This document shows positions 24,534-34,323 of a stretch of DNA of 64,000 nt, piece after piece. The notes below the pieces were generated by a model. That model was not told the origin of the DNA and made no database searches. It was given only the letters and a program-made list of their open reading frames with translations. The DNA is from Cryptomeria japonica (taxonomy: Eukaryota > Streptophyta > Pinopsida > Cupressales > Cupressaceae): contig NC_081413.1 in NCBI RefSeq assembly GCF_030272615.1, positions 722,017,649 to 722,081,648 on the forward strand, read 5' to 3'. Within the stretch, counting starts at the first letter, position 1, and each line of letters opens with the position of its first letter. A program made the position numbers and the translations under genes.

Positions 24534-24536
24534 CCT
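23586..24536. repeat. CT-rich array of about 950 bp with embedded longer unit
   Basis: The plus strand is nearly pure pyrimidine: long (CT)n runs alternating with CCCTCC and CTTCC variants. A unit containing CCTCCATACCCCTTCTTCTC recurs four times (about 23680, 23780, 23927, 24162), and a relative sits at 22745. It therefore has a higher-order structure on top of the dinucleotide. The long Ser/Leu/Pro frame (plus) and Arg/Glu frames (minus) are repeat artefacts. Confidence 0.95.
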
Positions 24537-24559
24537 TTTCATTCACATCTTTTCTACTA

Positions 24560-24815
24560 CCAATAGCGCGTATGGGGTACTGAAACTATTAGTTCACTGC
24601 CCTGCTATAACTTTTTTAAGGCAAAGGAGCGCGTACGTGGTACTTATTACTCAAAAGAACATACAGGCTACTATTCCCATTATTTGTTACCCTGCGATAA
24701 CAATTTTTAGGCTTAGTAGCGCGTATGCGCTACTTATCAGTCCAGAATGGGAAAAAAGAATACTGTTGGGCTTGTCAACATTTTATGGTCTAACAATGTG
24801 TACGCAGTTATTAAT
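24560..24815. repeat. Left subterminal GCGTACGC palindrome cluster 2
   Basis: Further motif copies: AGCGCGTATGGGGTAC (24565), AGCGCGTACGTGGTAC (24628), AGTAGCGCGTATGCGCTACT (24715, a near-perfect palindrome) and TGTGTACGCAGTT (24797). They lie directly upstream of the presumed transcription start of the transposase gene, so they could act in both transposition and regulation. Confidence 0.8.
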
Positions 24816-24863
24816 GTAGTGTGTATGAGGTTTATAGACATAGTTTTAGTTGCCCAAGAGCCT

Positions 24864-24896
24864 CAACGACCTCAAAAGAATTTTTTGAGGTCGTTG
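24864..24896. other. Perfect 14-bp hairpin in the transposase leader region
   Basis: CAACGACCTCAAAA (24864-24877) is followed after five bases by its exact reverse complement TTTTGAGGTCGTTG (24883-24896). It sits just upstream of the leader exon and could form a strong hairpin in DNA or in RNA if transcription starts upstream. Confidence 0.8.
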
Positions 24897-24948
24897 AAGG
24901 CCCCACTGGAACTGTGTCTGCACTTCTATCACCGTTGTATACATAAAA

Positions 24949-25152
24949 GTAAGTGATTTTTTTGTTTTTGCATGATTTCAAATGATTGAATTGTTGTTTT
25001 TATTAGTTTTTTATTTTTGCATGGTTTCAAATGATTTAATTGTGATTGTTTAATAGTTTGATTCCAAAAAATAGTGATAAGATGCATATTTATGGTTATT
25101 TGTTTATTTATGAACTTTTCTTTACATATATATGTAATATGATTCTATTTAG
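24949..25152 (+). other. Probable 5'-UTR intron of the transposase gene
   Basis: Donor GTAAGTG (perfect plant consensus) at 24949 and acceptor TTCTATTTAG ending at 25152. The interior is T-rich, as expected in plants. The ATG of the coding region lies 17 bases after the acceptor. Confidence 0.6.
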
Positions 25153-27277
25153 GTCAACCGATATCAACCATGGGAAAGAACAAGTGAGGAATGATGGAAC
25201 AATGAGAGGCTCAAAAGGAAAGACAAAGGCAACGTATGAAGAAATTGCATGACATAAGAACAATGGGAGAAGAAGGTATGTCATCCTCAACATCTCAATT
25301 CGATTTACTAAACGAATATAATGCACCTAATTCAATTGAAGAAGAAACATTTGATAATTTACCGTTTGAACCTAATGCAATTGAAGAAGATATCACATTG
25401 AATAATCAGTTAAATGATGAACATATTACACCTTCTCTACTTGATGAATTGAATGTACATAATGCACCGATGTTAACACCTCCTAGAATCATTCGTAGGA
25501 AACCAAAGTATCTAATTGACATTGATGAGAATATATTGAAGTCAATGCCCAATAAAATGAATGAACAAACTTGTAGGAGAATGGTTAAAAGAATATGGAA
25601 AAACTATTTTAAAAAATTAAATCAAACCGCAAGATGTCAATTAATTGTTCAAATGATTAAAAATTTGAATTTTAGAGAGACAATGAAAATTCTAGGCCTA
25701 AGATCATCTTAAAGTAATAGTGAAAGAACTATTGCCAAAAATTTATTTGATGCATATCAATCTATTGGTTCAAAATCACATAGTAAAGATTCTAATGCTA
25801 CTCGACGTGTCATTACATCAACCATAATGAGCAAGAAAATAAAAAAAGATCGTTTGATAAGCAAAACAAGTAAGTCATTAAATGTTAGTAGAACAACATT
25901 AAGTAAAGCATTAAAGAGGAGGGAACAAATAAAGGATCCTAACAATAATTCTCTTTGGGCATTCTCGGGTAGACTACCACACAAAGACAAGGTTGTTGTT
26001 GATGCACTAAAATCATTAATTAAATTATTTTTGGCATGACAACACAAGAGCATCACCCAACCAAAGAGATGTTGTTAGAAGGTGAATTGGGTCTAAAAAT
26101 CGTGAGCCACATGCGAAACACTATTTGGATATGACTCAAACCAAATTCTATGAAAGATTCCTTCAAAAGTTTCCTCAAATAAAAATTTCTCAAAGATTTT
26201 TTGAAATGGAAAAACCTTTTTATATTAAGATTAATCATGTATGCACCACATGTTGTTGTAGGATGCATATTGAATTTTCCATGCATTATGATATTTTTCG
26301 TCATATTTGTTCTACTTTGCACACTAACAATGTTTTGCAGGAATGTAATATAGAAGCACCTCCTAAGTTGGCAAGAGAATTTATTTCAAGTGTGCTATGT
26401 AATAGACATGATGGTTGCATTTATTATAAGATGCCTTGTTTGGAAGGTTCTTGTGCTATATGTGGTGGTTTGCAGTGTTTACCAAGATGCATACATTTGG
26501 AGAGCACACATGAAATTGGTACAAAACTAGTTTCTTTCGGAAAATACAAGACAATCACATATGGAGTTAAAGATAGAAAAGATTTGAAGAGATGTGAGCT
26601 AGTGAAAAATGATATATGTGTAGCTCAATTTATGAAAATGTTTCAAGAGAAACTAGTTTATGAGTACATAATGCATACACATAGAGCTCAATGGTTAGAT
26701 GAGCAATTCAAGTTATGTAAGGACACATTTCCTCTTGGTACCATTATCTCTATCATTGATTTCGCTAAAAATTATACACTACAACCTCAAAATGAAGTGC
26801 AATCCATGTATTATCACTCTACACAAATTTCTATTTTTGTACACATAGCATTCATGCATGTAGATGATAGCACAAAGGAGGATAGAAAGGTTGTAAGAGA
26901 GTATCACTTCTACATAAGTGATGATCGTACTCATTCATCGAAGTTTGTACAAGGATGCTTTAAATTTTTCTATGATAGTTTAAGGGAAAGGAACATACGA
27001 TATAACCAACACTTAATATGGTCAGATAATTGCACCGCACAATTCAAGAATGCAAGGATGTTTTATTGGTTGACAAGGATGCATGTGACAAGCGGTGTAC
27101 AACATTTTTGGAATTTCACTGAGGCTGGACATGGTAAGGGAGAGCATGAAGGTACGGGAGCATGTGTGAAAAGAGCCCTAGCCAGGGAAGAATTGAAGTA
27201 CGAAGATAGTGCTGAGTTGGTAGATGCAGAAACAATTGTGCGATGGTGTAAGTCTACGATGGGTCTAGGTAATCCAG

Positions 27278-27359
27278 GTACGTAATTGGTTCGTAGATAT
27301 TTTTGGTTGATCACTGAACCTAACATTGCAAAACTATCTAGATTGTTGTACAATTGCAG
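27278..27359 (+). other. Intron in the transposase gene
   Basis: Donor GTACGT after CCAG and acceptor TTGCAG before GATCAAG. Splicing joins GLGNP-G-SSDMHSF with no frame change, whereas reading through gives a stop at 27283-27285. Confidence 0.75.
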
Positions 27360-27611
27360 GATCAAGTGACATGCACTCATTTATGAGTTCAAATTCAAGT
27401 TCACTGGTAATTTATACGAGACAGATGGTATGTTTTTGCTCTTCATTCATGTATTGTTTGTGGGAAGAATGTGAATCACAAGAGTGGGTTGACAAATGGT
27501 CTTGTAGACCATTGGTTCCCATTGATTCATATCAAATCCCCAAAGCACTACAATTGAGCCAGATGGAGACATCAGTGGATTTTGACCATGTATCCGACCT
27601 AGTGGATTCAG

Positions 27612-27712
27612 GTGATTTTTGCAAGTATTCTTTTTGGTTCATTTTGTTGTACATCATACTTTATTTTTGGTATTAATTAACACTTTATAAAATGCAAGTC
27701 ATGTGTATGCAG
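27612..27712 (+). other. Intron in the transposase gene
   Basis: Donor GTGATT after GATTCAG and acceptor TATGCAG. Splicing joins SDLVDS to VVAEENNEEG in frame and links two open segments that otherwise lie in different frames. Confidence 0.75.
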
Positions 27713-28139
27713 TTGTTGCAGAAGAGAACAATGAAGAAGGAACAAATTACTATTTGTGTCGTTGTGTTGAGCCTAAAAGAAAATTGACAACCACAATCAT
27801 TGATCGAGAGGGTATTGAGTACCCACTAGGGTCTGTTGTCGTGACAGGAACATGGCTTCGGAGATACCCTATCAAGAATTATGATGTTTGGTTGTTCGAG
27901 GACTTTGAAACACACAGACATATTCTTCATTTCTCTAACCTTGTTGTTGCATCAAATATTCATTTGATGAAGTATCGTGGTAGACCTCATAATAAGATTT
28001 TATGGAAAGTTCGTGAATCTGACCACGAGGCAATACTTGACACAATACGGGTTAGAGCTGATCCTGAAGGCTCACTTGATTGATTCTACGGTTCAGAGTA
28101 GAATGATTTTGAGAATTTTGTATAAATCATCGACGAATT

Positions 28140-28440
28140 GTTCTATATTCATTTTTTGTATATATAAATGCCCATGAGCTGATTTTTACATGTTTAGGGG
28201 CATAATTTTGTATATTTAAGTGGCAATGAGCTGATTTGTACATATGTACATGCCAAATTTTGTGTATTAAAATGGTGAGCTAAATCGCACATATTATAAT
28301 GCCAAATTTTGTATAAAAGCCCATGAGATGATTTGTATATTAAAATGGTGATGAGCTGAATCACACATATTGTAATGCCAAATTTTGTATAAAAGCCCAT
28401 GAGATGATTTGTAAGACAATTTTTTGTATAATCATAGATT
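28140..28440. repeat. Degenerate tandem repeat after the transposase stop
   Basis: The words ATGCCAAATTTTGTATAAAA and CATGAGATGATTTGTA recur with a period of roughly 75 bp. At least two close copies (28262-28335, 28340-28415) and more diverged ones lie upstream. They probably represent expanded 3'-untranslated sequence. Confidence 0.75.
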
Positions 28441-28479
28441 TGAGTCATTATCGGGTCATAGGGGTCATAGATTGAGACT

Positions 28480-30830
28480 AGATAAAATTTGAGCAAAAAT
28501 TGTCATTGTTGTCAAAAAAATTGTCAAAAAAGTTGTCAAGCAACTTCTACATTGCGTCAGTAGGGTATGATTCTCGACTTTCTGGTGCTTTGGGATGCAC
28601 GACAGAGGTAGGCCTAGAATAAAATTGCCCACCCGGACACGCTCGTGATGTCGGTTTGTGCATACGATGAATTGAATCAATTCTAGCCAATCTTGCAACT
28701 TTTCATTGCATGCAACTGACAGTTTTTGGAGCAGGAAAAAAAATGCTACTAATTGAAAATGGCTCCGAGTCATCGAAACCCGAGATAGGACATTGTAGAG
28801 GAGCCTCATGCAACCCCACTGGATCAAACGGATCGACCATATGTGTCATGGATTGGAAGAAACAATCTGTCAAATTTTGATAATTTTTTGGACTCAGGGC
28901 ACTTGAGAGATCGCATCGGTACGGTATGACTCTTGATGCTCCGACGCTTTGGGATGCACAACAAGGGCATGCCTAGTGTAAACGTGCCCACCCGGACGCG
29001 ATCGCAATGTCGATTTGTGCACATGACGAACCGAATCAATTCTAGCCACTCTTGCAACTTTTCATTGCATGCAACTGACGACTTTTGGAGCAGGCAAAAA
29101 AATGCTACTAATCGAAAATGGCTCCGAGTCATCAAAAACTGAGATAGGCCATTGTAGAGGAGCCTCACGTGACCCCACGAGATCAAACAGATCAGCCATA
29201 TGTGTTCTGGATTGGAAGAAACAGTCCGTCAAATTTTGACAATTTTTTGGACTCAAGGCACTTGAGAGATCGCATCGGTACGGTATGACTCTCGACATTC
29301 TGACGCTTTGGGATGTACGACATGCACATGCCTAGTGTAAACTTGCCCACCCGGATGCGCTCGCGATGTCGGTTTGTGCACACGACGAACCGAATCAATT
29401 CTAGCCACTCTTGCAACTTTTCATTGCATGCAACTGACAACTTTTGGAGAAGGCGAAAAAATGCTACTAATCAAAAATGGCTCCGAGTCGTCGAAAACCG
29501 AGATATGCCATTGTAGAGGAGCCTCACATGACCCCATGGGATCAAACAGATCGACCATATGTGTCCTGGATTGGAAGAAACATTTTGTCAAATTTTGATA
29601 ATTTTTTGGACTAAGGGCACTTGAGAGATTGCACTGGTACGGTATGACTCTTGATGTTCTGGTGCTTTGGGATGCATGATAGGGGCATGCCTAGCGTAAA
29701 CCTACCCACTCGGACGCGCTCGCAACGTCAGTTTGTGCACATAATGAACCAAATCAATTCTAGCCACTCTTGCAACTTTTCATTGCATGTAAATGATGAC
29801 TTTTGGAGCAGGCGAAAAAATGCTACTAATCGAAAATGGCTCCAAGTTGTCGAAAACCGAGATAGGCCATTGTAGAGGAGCCTCACGCGACCCCATGGGA
29901 TCAAATGTATTGACCATATGTGTCTTGGATTGGAAGAAACAGTCTGTCAAATTTTGACAATTTTTTGGACTTAGGGCACTTGAGAGATTGCACTGGTACA
30001 GTATGACTCTCGACGTTTCGACGCTTTGGGATGCACGATAGAGGCATGCCTAACATAAACTTGCCCACCCGGACGTGCTCGCGACATCGGTTTGTGCACA
30101 CAACAAACCTAATCAATTCTAGCCACTCTTGCAACTTTTCATTGCATGCAACTGACGACTTTTGGAGCAGGTGAAAAAATGTTACTAATCGAAAATGGCT
30201 CCAAGTCATCGAAAACCGAGATAGGAAATTGTAGAGGAGCCTCATGTGACCCCACAGGATCAAACAGATCGACCATATATTTCTTGGATTGGAAGAACCA
30301 GTCCATCAAATTTTTATAATTTTTTGGACTCAGGGCACTTGAGAGATCTCACCGATACGGTATGACTCTCGATGTTCTGGCGCTTTGGGATGCATGAAAG
30401 GGGCATGTCTAGCGTAAACCTGTCCACTCGAATGCGCTCGCAACGTCGGTTTGTGCACACGACGAACCGAATCAATTCTAGCCACTCTTGCAACTTTTTA
30501 TTGCATGCAACTGACGACTTTTGCAGCAGGCGAAAAAATGCTACTAATCGAAAATGGCTCCGAGTCGTCGAAAACCAAGATGGGCCATTGTAGAGGAGCC
30601 TCACATGACCCCATGGGATCAAATGGATCGACCATATGTGTCCTGGATTTGAATAAACAGTCTGTCAAAATTTGATAATTTTTTGGACTTAGGGCACTTG
30701 AGAGATCGCACCGGTACGGTATGACTCTCGACGTTCCGTCGCTTTGGGATGCATGACAGGGGTATGCTTAGCGTAAACCTACCCACCTGGATGCACTTGC
30801 AATGTCGGTTTGTGCACACGACGAACAAAA
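28480..30830. repeat. 359-bp satellite array inside the DNA transposon, about 6.5 copies
   Basis: The anchor GATCGACCATATGTGT (and variants) starts at 28831, 29190, 29549, 29908, 30267 and 30626. The period is exactly 359 bp in all five intervals. Units share TTGCAACTTTTCATTGCATG, GAAAATGGCTCCGAGTC and CCCACCCGGACGCGCTCGC segments, and are richer in GC and CpG than the rest of the element. Frames of up to 120 codons recur on the minus strand, but since 359 is not a multiple of three and stops vary between copies, I read them as incidental. The first copy is the most diverged and the last ends at about 30826. Confidence 0.95.
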
Positions 30831-31367
30831 TTTGACCATTGCGAGCGTGAGGGTGCTCTCACACCAAACACATTGTTATTTATATTCATATTGTCGATTT
30901 TTGTCGTTTATATTCATATTGTTGATTACATATGCATATATTCATTTAAATTTATAATAGGGAAGCCACCAAATATAGTGAATACACAATAATGAACTGA
31001 ATACAAGGAGTTTTGTAGGGTTAATTCAACATTTTAGAAATTTTATCAAATCATATTCCATGATTGCAATGTTTTATATCATATATTTTTGTTGTTTATA
31101 TTCATATTGTTGATTACATATGCAAATATTTATTTAAATTTATAAAAGGACAACCACAAAACACAACGAATACAAAATAATGAACTCATTACACATTTAC
31201 TGGATCGAATATCGATATTTATAAATTAAAAAAAGGCATGTCTGCCAAGTAAATACAAGTATTACAAAAATGTGGCACATGCCATGTCCAAATCGATATA
31301 CAATAAAAATGTAGAATATATCTACATGTATTGGTCATTCCATGACCAAAACTAACACTATATGATC
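30831..31367. repeat. Imperfect duplication (offset about 188 bp) and spacer
   Basis: A segment containing GTTGATTACATATGCA and TTTAAATTTATAA occurs at about 30880-30995 and again at about 31085-31185. The remainder (31190-31367) is AT-rich and would be the 3'-untranslated region of the minus-strand gene. Confidence 0.7.
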
Positions 31368-33947
31368 CTAAACTTGTGGTGGATCATCAAAATCAAGCCT
31401 CTTCAATGCAGTACACGACTCTGTAGATGGCTGCAAAACCACAATTCAAAAGCCAATTTAGAATTCTTTTGTAGAAAATAGTTCACAATTAACAACATAA
31501 CTATGCATTTAACTTTAATTCCTTTGCAATTGAAATGTAGATTACCTCATCGACTGAACTAGGAGCTAATGTCTTCGCTCTCCTCTCCTTGTCACTCTTA
31601 GGAGTTTTCTTGAAGAAATACTTAAATGGATCCACGTTAATACAATGTACTAACATAAATATATCAAAAACACTTAAAAGCTATAATATAGAGAACAATG
31701 GCGTACCTGTGCCTGAGATGCTTCTCCAATGGATTGAGGATGGCTCACCATCGATGTAGAAACTGTCGCTATTACCTATACAAAAAATATTCAAAGATTA
31801 AATACAATTAATATAAAGATAATTATTGAAGGTTAAAAACAATTAATCTTACATATCAAAAAAAAGTGTACTCGATTCTAAGATGCTTCTCCAGTGCAAG
31901 GAGGAGGGTTCGCCATTGACGAAATAGGTATGGATATTTCCTGTATGAAAAAATTATAAGATTATAATATATCACAAGTTCACATGTACGTGTGCATATA
32001 ATTATGAAATCAATAAAATAAAGTAGAGATACATACCTCCACCCTCTCTTGATCCGCGGGCGAATCGGGTGCATTCAACAAATCCACAAACCTCAATGGT
32101 CGTTGTACATGTAAAATAGACAAAAAACACTAATCAATCTACAAACCCCAACTAATACTTGATTTCAACATTTTCAAGCAATTGTACAACTAAAAATGTG
32201 TTCAATTACCTTCTTGCCACGTTTTGGCATCTTCGAGGAATAAGTTTTCTTAGGACGAGCCCTAGACGCGGAGGGGGTACCCTAAAAAAACAAAATTAAC
32301 ATGAGATATTAGTATAGATAATAAATTAAACATAATTTTAAAAATCTAAAATGAAATGACTTGCATATTCCATCAAAACAATACATAAAAAGAGTTGTAC
32401 AAAATATGATACCGTATAGCCTTGTAGGCCAAAATCGATCGCTGAGAGTGTGATGTCATCAATCTGGGACATTTCGTCCCCTGTCAATACCTACAAACTA
32501 GAAATTGGACCAAGCATTAAAGATAGTTAGTATATCTTGTATTTTTTTGAATTCAAAGTGTACTATTCTATTTTAACATGTTACAAAATTTATACCTTAG
32601 GCATCGAAGTTGCAGCTATAGTAATTGGGGGAGGTGTATGGGATACCGCTGCTGCATCCTAAAATGCATATTATTTGTCTCAATTTAAATCGATGTATAA
32701 ATAAAAATTCATTTATGTAATTACAAATTTAAAGTGACTGATAAATAAAATGTTATGAATTCAAATCAACACACCTGTGTCTGTGGCTCATGGGCAAACA
32801 CTATGTCCATCAACTCATCTGTCAGTGCGACATCCTCAACCATGTGAGCCTGACATCTACAACCACAAATCGTGCATAGATGATATGAGGATCCATCTGC
32901 ACCGGCTGCATCATCTATCCCTGAGCATATCCCCGAGCAACTGACACACATATGCTCGATGGGCTCTCTATCGCCCTCTAATGGCTCATCATCCAATATA
33001 ATAGGGTGTGATAATGACGTCCCATGCTGGATGATGGCACCAGTCAATGTTGTGGCCGCCTGAAGAGTCTTTAGCTCCATTGACTCTTTCAGCTCTAATG
33101 GGATAGCATGATGCACCTTGGGTTTGAGTGCTAGGGGGAAGCAACTCTCTGCAGCTAATATCCTACGGGCTCTAGGTCTATCTTGGGCAGAGCCACCACC
33201 TCTACCATGAAACTGTCTCATGTCAAAATAGTTTGACCGCACATTGAGCACAAACTCACGATATATTTTTCTCAAAAAATATAATGGCACCTCATAATTA
33301 TTACAAGGTGGATCATCAAAGACCATCCACCACCTCTGCCAAAAAAGATTCTTCATTTGCACATTGGTACACCAATGTATGAGAAACCTCTTTGCATTGA
33401 GAGGTAATGACTCACCAGTTTTGGGATCAACAAAAAGGTCACATATTTTTTGTTTAGTAATATTTTTATTTTTTACTCCATCGTATGATAGCCCATTGGC
33501 ATAGAATTGACGACACCTATCCCTAAAGCTTCCCCATTTGGTAATTTCTGTGGAAACAACTATGGCACCACTAGCTAATGTTTCTAGGTTAGAGGCGAGG
33601 GATTGATGATGGTCAAGTTCAGAAGTTTTCAATTTAACAATTAGTCTATTGATTTTAGACGTATTTTGTCCTAACTGATTAATTAATTCTTCCTGTGTTT
33701 CGGGTGTGCGATCAAAAGGAGGAATTGGGGGTTGTTCTTGTGTGTTTTCAAGAGGTGCATTTGGTTGTTCTTGTAGGTTTTCAGGAGGTGCATTTGGTTG
33801 TTCTTGTTCTGGATTAGAAGAATCTGGTTTTTGAAACAAAAAATGAAAAAACCTAATCAAAATTAATGAAATTAAATTCAAAATGTAAAACAAATTGCAG
33901 AAACTGGAAAGAAAGACAAAAATAAACAAAAACGAACCTTGATCCAT
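31368..33947 (-). CDS. Second transposon gene, 9-10 exons, unknown function
   Basis: Minus-strand exons, all with GT-AG borders and preserved phase: 33947-33938, 33823-32775, 32658-32596, 32490-32413, 32281-32210, 32129-32037 (5' border uncertain), 31940-31872 (optional), 31775-31707, 31620-31546 and 31430-31368. Without the optional exon the product is about 523 residues. It starts MDQDSSNPEQEQ with two Gln/Pro-rich repeats (EQPNAPPEN, EQPNAPLEN). A Trp/Arg-rich middle follows (KWGSFRDRCRQFYANG, FWQRWWMVFDDPP), then a Cys cluster (CVSCSGIC ... CTICGCRC) that could bind zinc. The tail is basic and NLS-like (RPKKTYSSKMPKRGKK, FFKKTPKSDKERRAK) and ends DFDDPPQV. No homologue is recognised. By position it is an accessory DNA-binding or regulatory protein, comparable in role to the second genes of other plant transposons (inference). 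It appears intact apart from the optional exon. Confidence 0.65.
31872..31940 (-). other. Duplicated exon carrying a stop codon
   Basis: This 69-base exon is a copy of the next one (31775-31707): both are 23 codons and share the ...GEAS... ending and flanking intron sequence. Here the codon after GEAS is TAG where the partner has CAG. Because both exons are phase-neutral, the bad copy can be skipped without harm. Confidence 0.65.
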
Positions 33948-34074
33948 AGCTTGGAGGACAAATCTAGCACCCCATTCGCGGTTTAGGAGAGGAAATGGGG
34001 AAAATACAAAGTTAAAAACACACTATTCACGAGTAAATGAGACCCAATTTTTTTTGTAAAACTTTTTTTACTAG
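33948..34074 (-). promoter_or_regulatory. Presumed promoter/leader of the second transposon gene
   Basis: Only about 370 bp separates this gene's ATG from the right end, so its promoter must overlap the right subterminal region. No clear TATA box is visible. Confidence 0.35.
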
Positions 34075-34255
34075 GCACCGCGTACGCGGTTTTATTTGGA
34101 TTATTAGTGCGTACATGCTCAATTTCCTAAGAGTAGCGTGTACGCACACATTTTCCTAAAAGCAGCACGTACGCGCTACCTTTTCTAGGCTCGGGAAGAA
34201 CAAACCTAAGCGTGTACGCGAGAATTTCAAATTTAAAATCGCGTACGCGCTGCTT
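34075..34255. repeat. Right subterminal GCGTACGC palindrome cluster
   Basis: Six copies: ACCGCGTACGCGGT (34077), AGTGCGTACATGCT (34106), AGCGTGTACGCACA (34134), AGCACGTACGCGCTAC (34164), AAGCGTGTACGCGA (34208) and TCGCGTACGCGCTGC (34239). They mirror the left-end clusters. Confidence 0.85.
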
Positions 34256-34294
34256 GTTTTTCCAAGTTTTTTTTAGGTGGTGTCCACTTTTCTG

Positions 34295-34315
34295 ACCACC
34301 ATCTTTGTGCACACG
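34295..34315 (-). repeat. Right terminal inverted repeat of the DNA transposon
   Basis: Reverse complement reads CGTGTGCACAAAGATGGTGG and so on, with GTGCACAAAGATGGTGGT matching the left end exactly. Confidence 0.85.
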
Positions 34316-34323
34316 CCTGATTG
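34316..34323. other. Target-site duplication CCTGATTG (right) of the DNA transposon
   Basis: Identical to 21529-21536. Confidence 0.85.

Larger units (their letters stand above)
25170..28083 (+). pseudogene. Transposase-like gene of the DNA transposon (about 900 codons, spliced, decayed)
   Basis: I start at 25170 because ACCATGGG is a strong context just after a leader intron and the same frame continues to 26030. N-terminal part: basic KERQRQR stretch, acidic linker, then a helix-rich region (WKNYFKKLNQTARCQL). After WHDNTRASPNQRDV comes a Cys/His-rich stretch (CTTCCCRMH, CAICGGLQC) and a D-D-E-like pattern: IIDFAKNY (Asp 26758), WSDNCTAQFKN (Asp 27025), HGKGEHEGTGA (Glu 27148), spacings 88 and 40. 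Introns at 27278-27359 and 27612-27712 keep frame exactly. The C-terminus (25-30% of the length) has YYLCRCVEP and a G-x-VVTGTW module. Lesions are TGA 25185, TGA 25203, TAA 25710, a one-base shift in poly-T near 26030 and TGA 26083. All four stops fit CGA or CAA decay. I have seen similar SDNC...HGKG patterns in uncharacterised eukaryotic proteins but cannot name the family. Confidence 0.7.
21537..34315 (+). mobile_element. 12.8-kb two-gene DNA transposon, superfamily not assigned
   Basis: Bounded by CCTGATTG duplications and terminal inverted repeats sharing an 18-bp perfect core, GTGCACAAAGATGGTGGT, with weaker GTGGACAC similarity further in. Inside, left to right, are a subterminal region with GCGTACGC palindromes, CT-rich arrays, a plus-strand spliced transposase-like gene (25170-28083), short tandem repeats, a 359-bp satellite (28480-30830), a minus-strand gene with 9 or 10 exons (31368-33947) and right subterminal palindromes. 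The two genes converge. An 8-bp duplication occurs in hAT, P and Merlin elements. The termini and the transposase do not look like hAT to me. Confidence 0.85.

Noticed and set aside
23524..24583. Long open frames (up to 351 codons on plus and 199 on minus) through the CT-rich array
   Set aside because: They consist only of Ser/Leu/Pro or Arg/Glu/Gly produced by a dinucleotide-like repeat. Every frame is open because the sequence has no A on one strand to form stops.
28465..30828. Recurrent minus-strand frames of about 120 codons with similar sequence
   Set aside because: They are copies of the 359-bp satellite. The period is not a multiple of three, stops vary between copies, and they do not join into a repeat protein. 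Similarity comes from the DNA repeat.
28480..30830. CRISPR-like array
   Set aside because: Units are directly adjacent 359-bp copies without variable spacers, and the context is a plant transposon.
21537..34315. Assignment of the DNA transposon to CACTA on the basis of subterminal repeats
   Set aside because: CACTA elements start with CACTA/CACTG and make 3-bp duplications. Here the ends are GGTAAGTGCAC/CGTGTGCAC with an 8-bp duplication.
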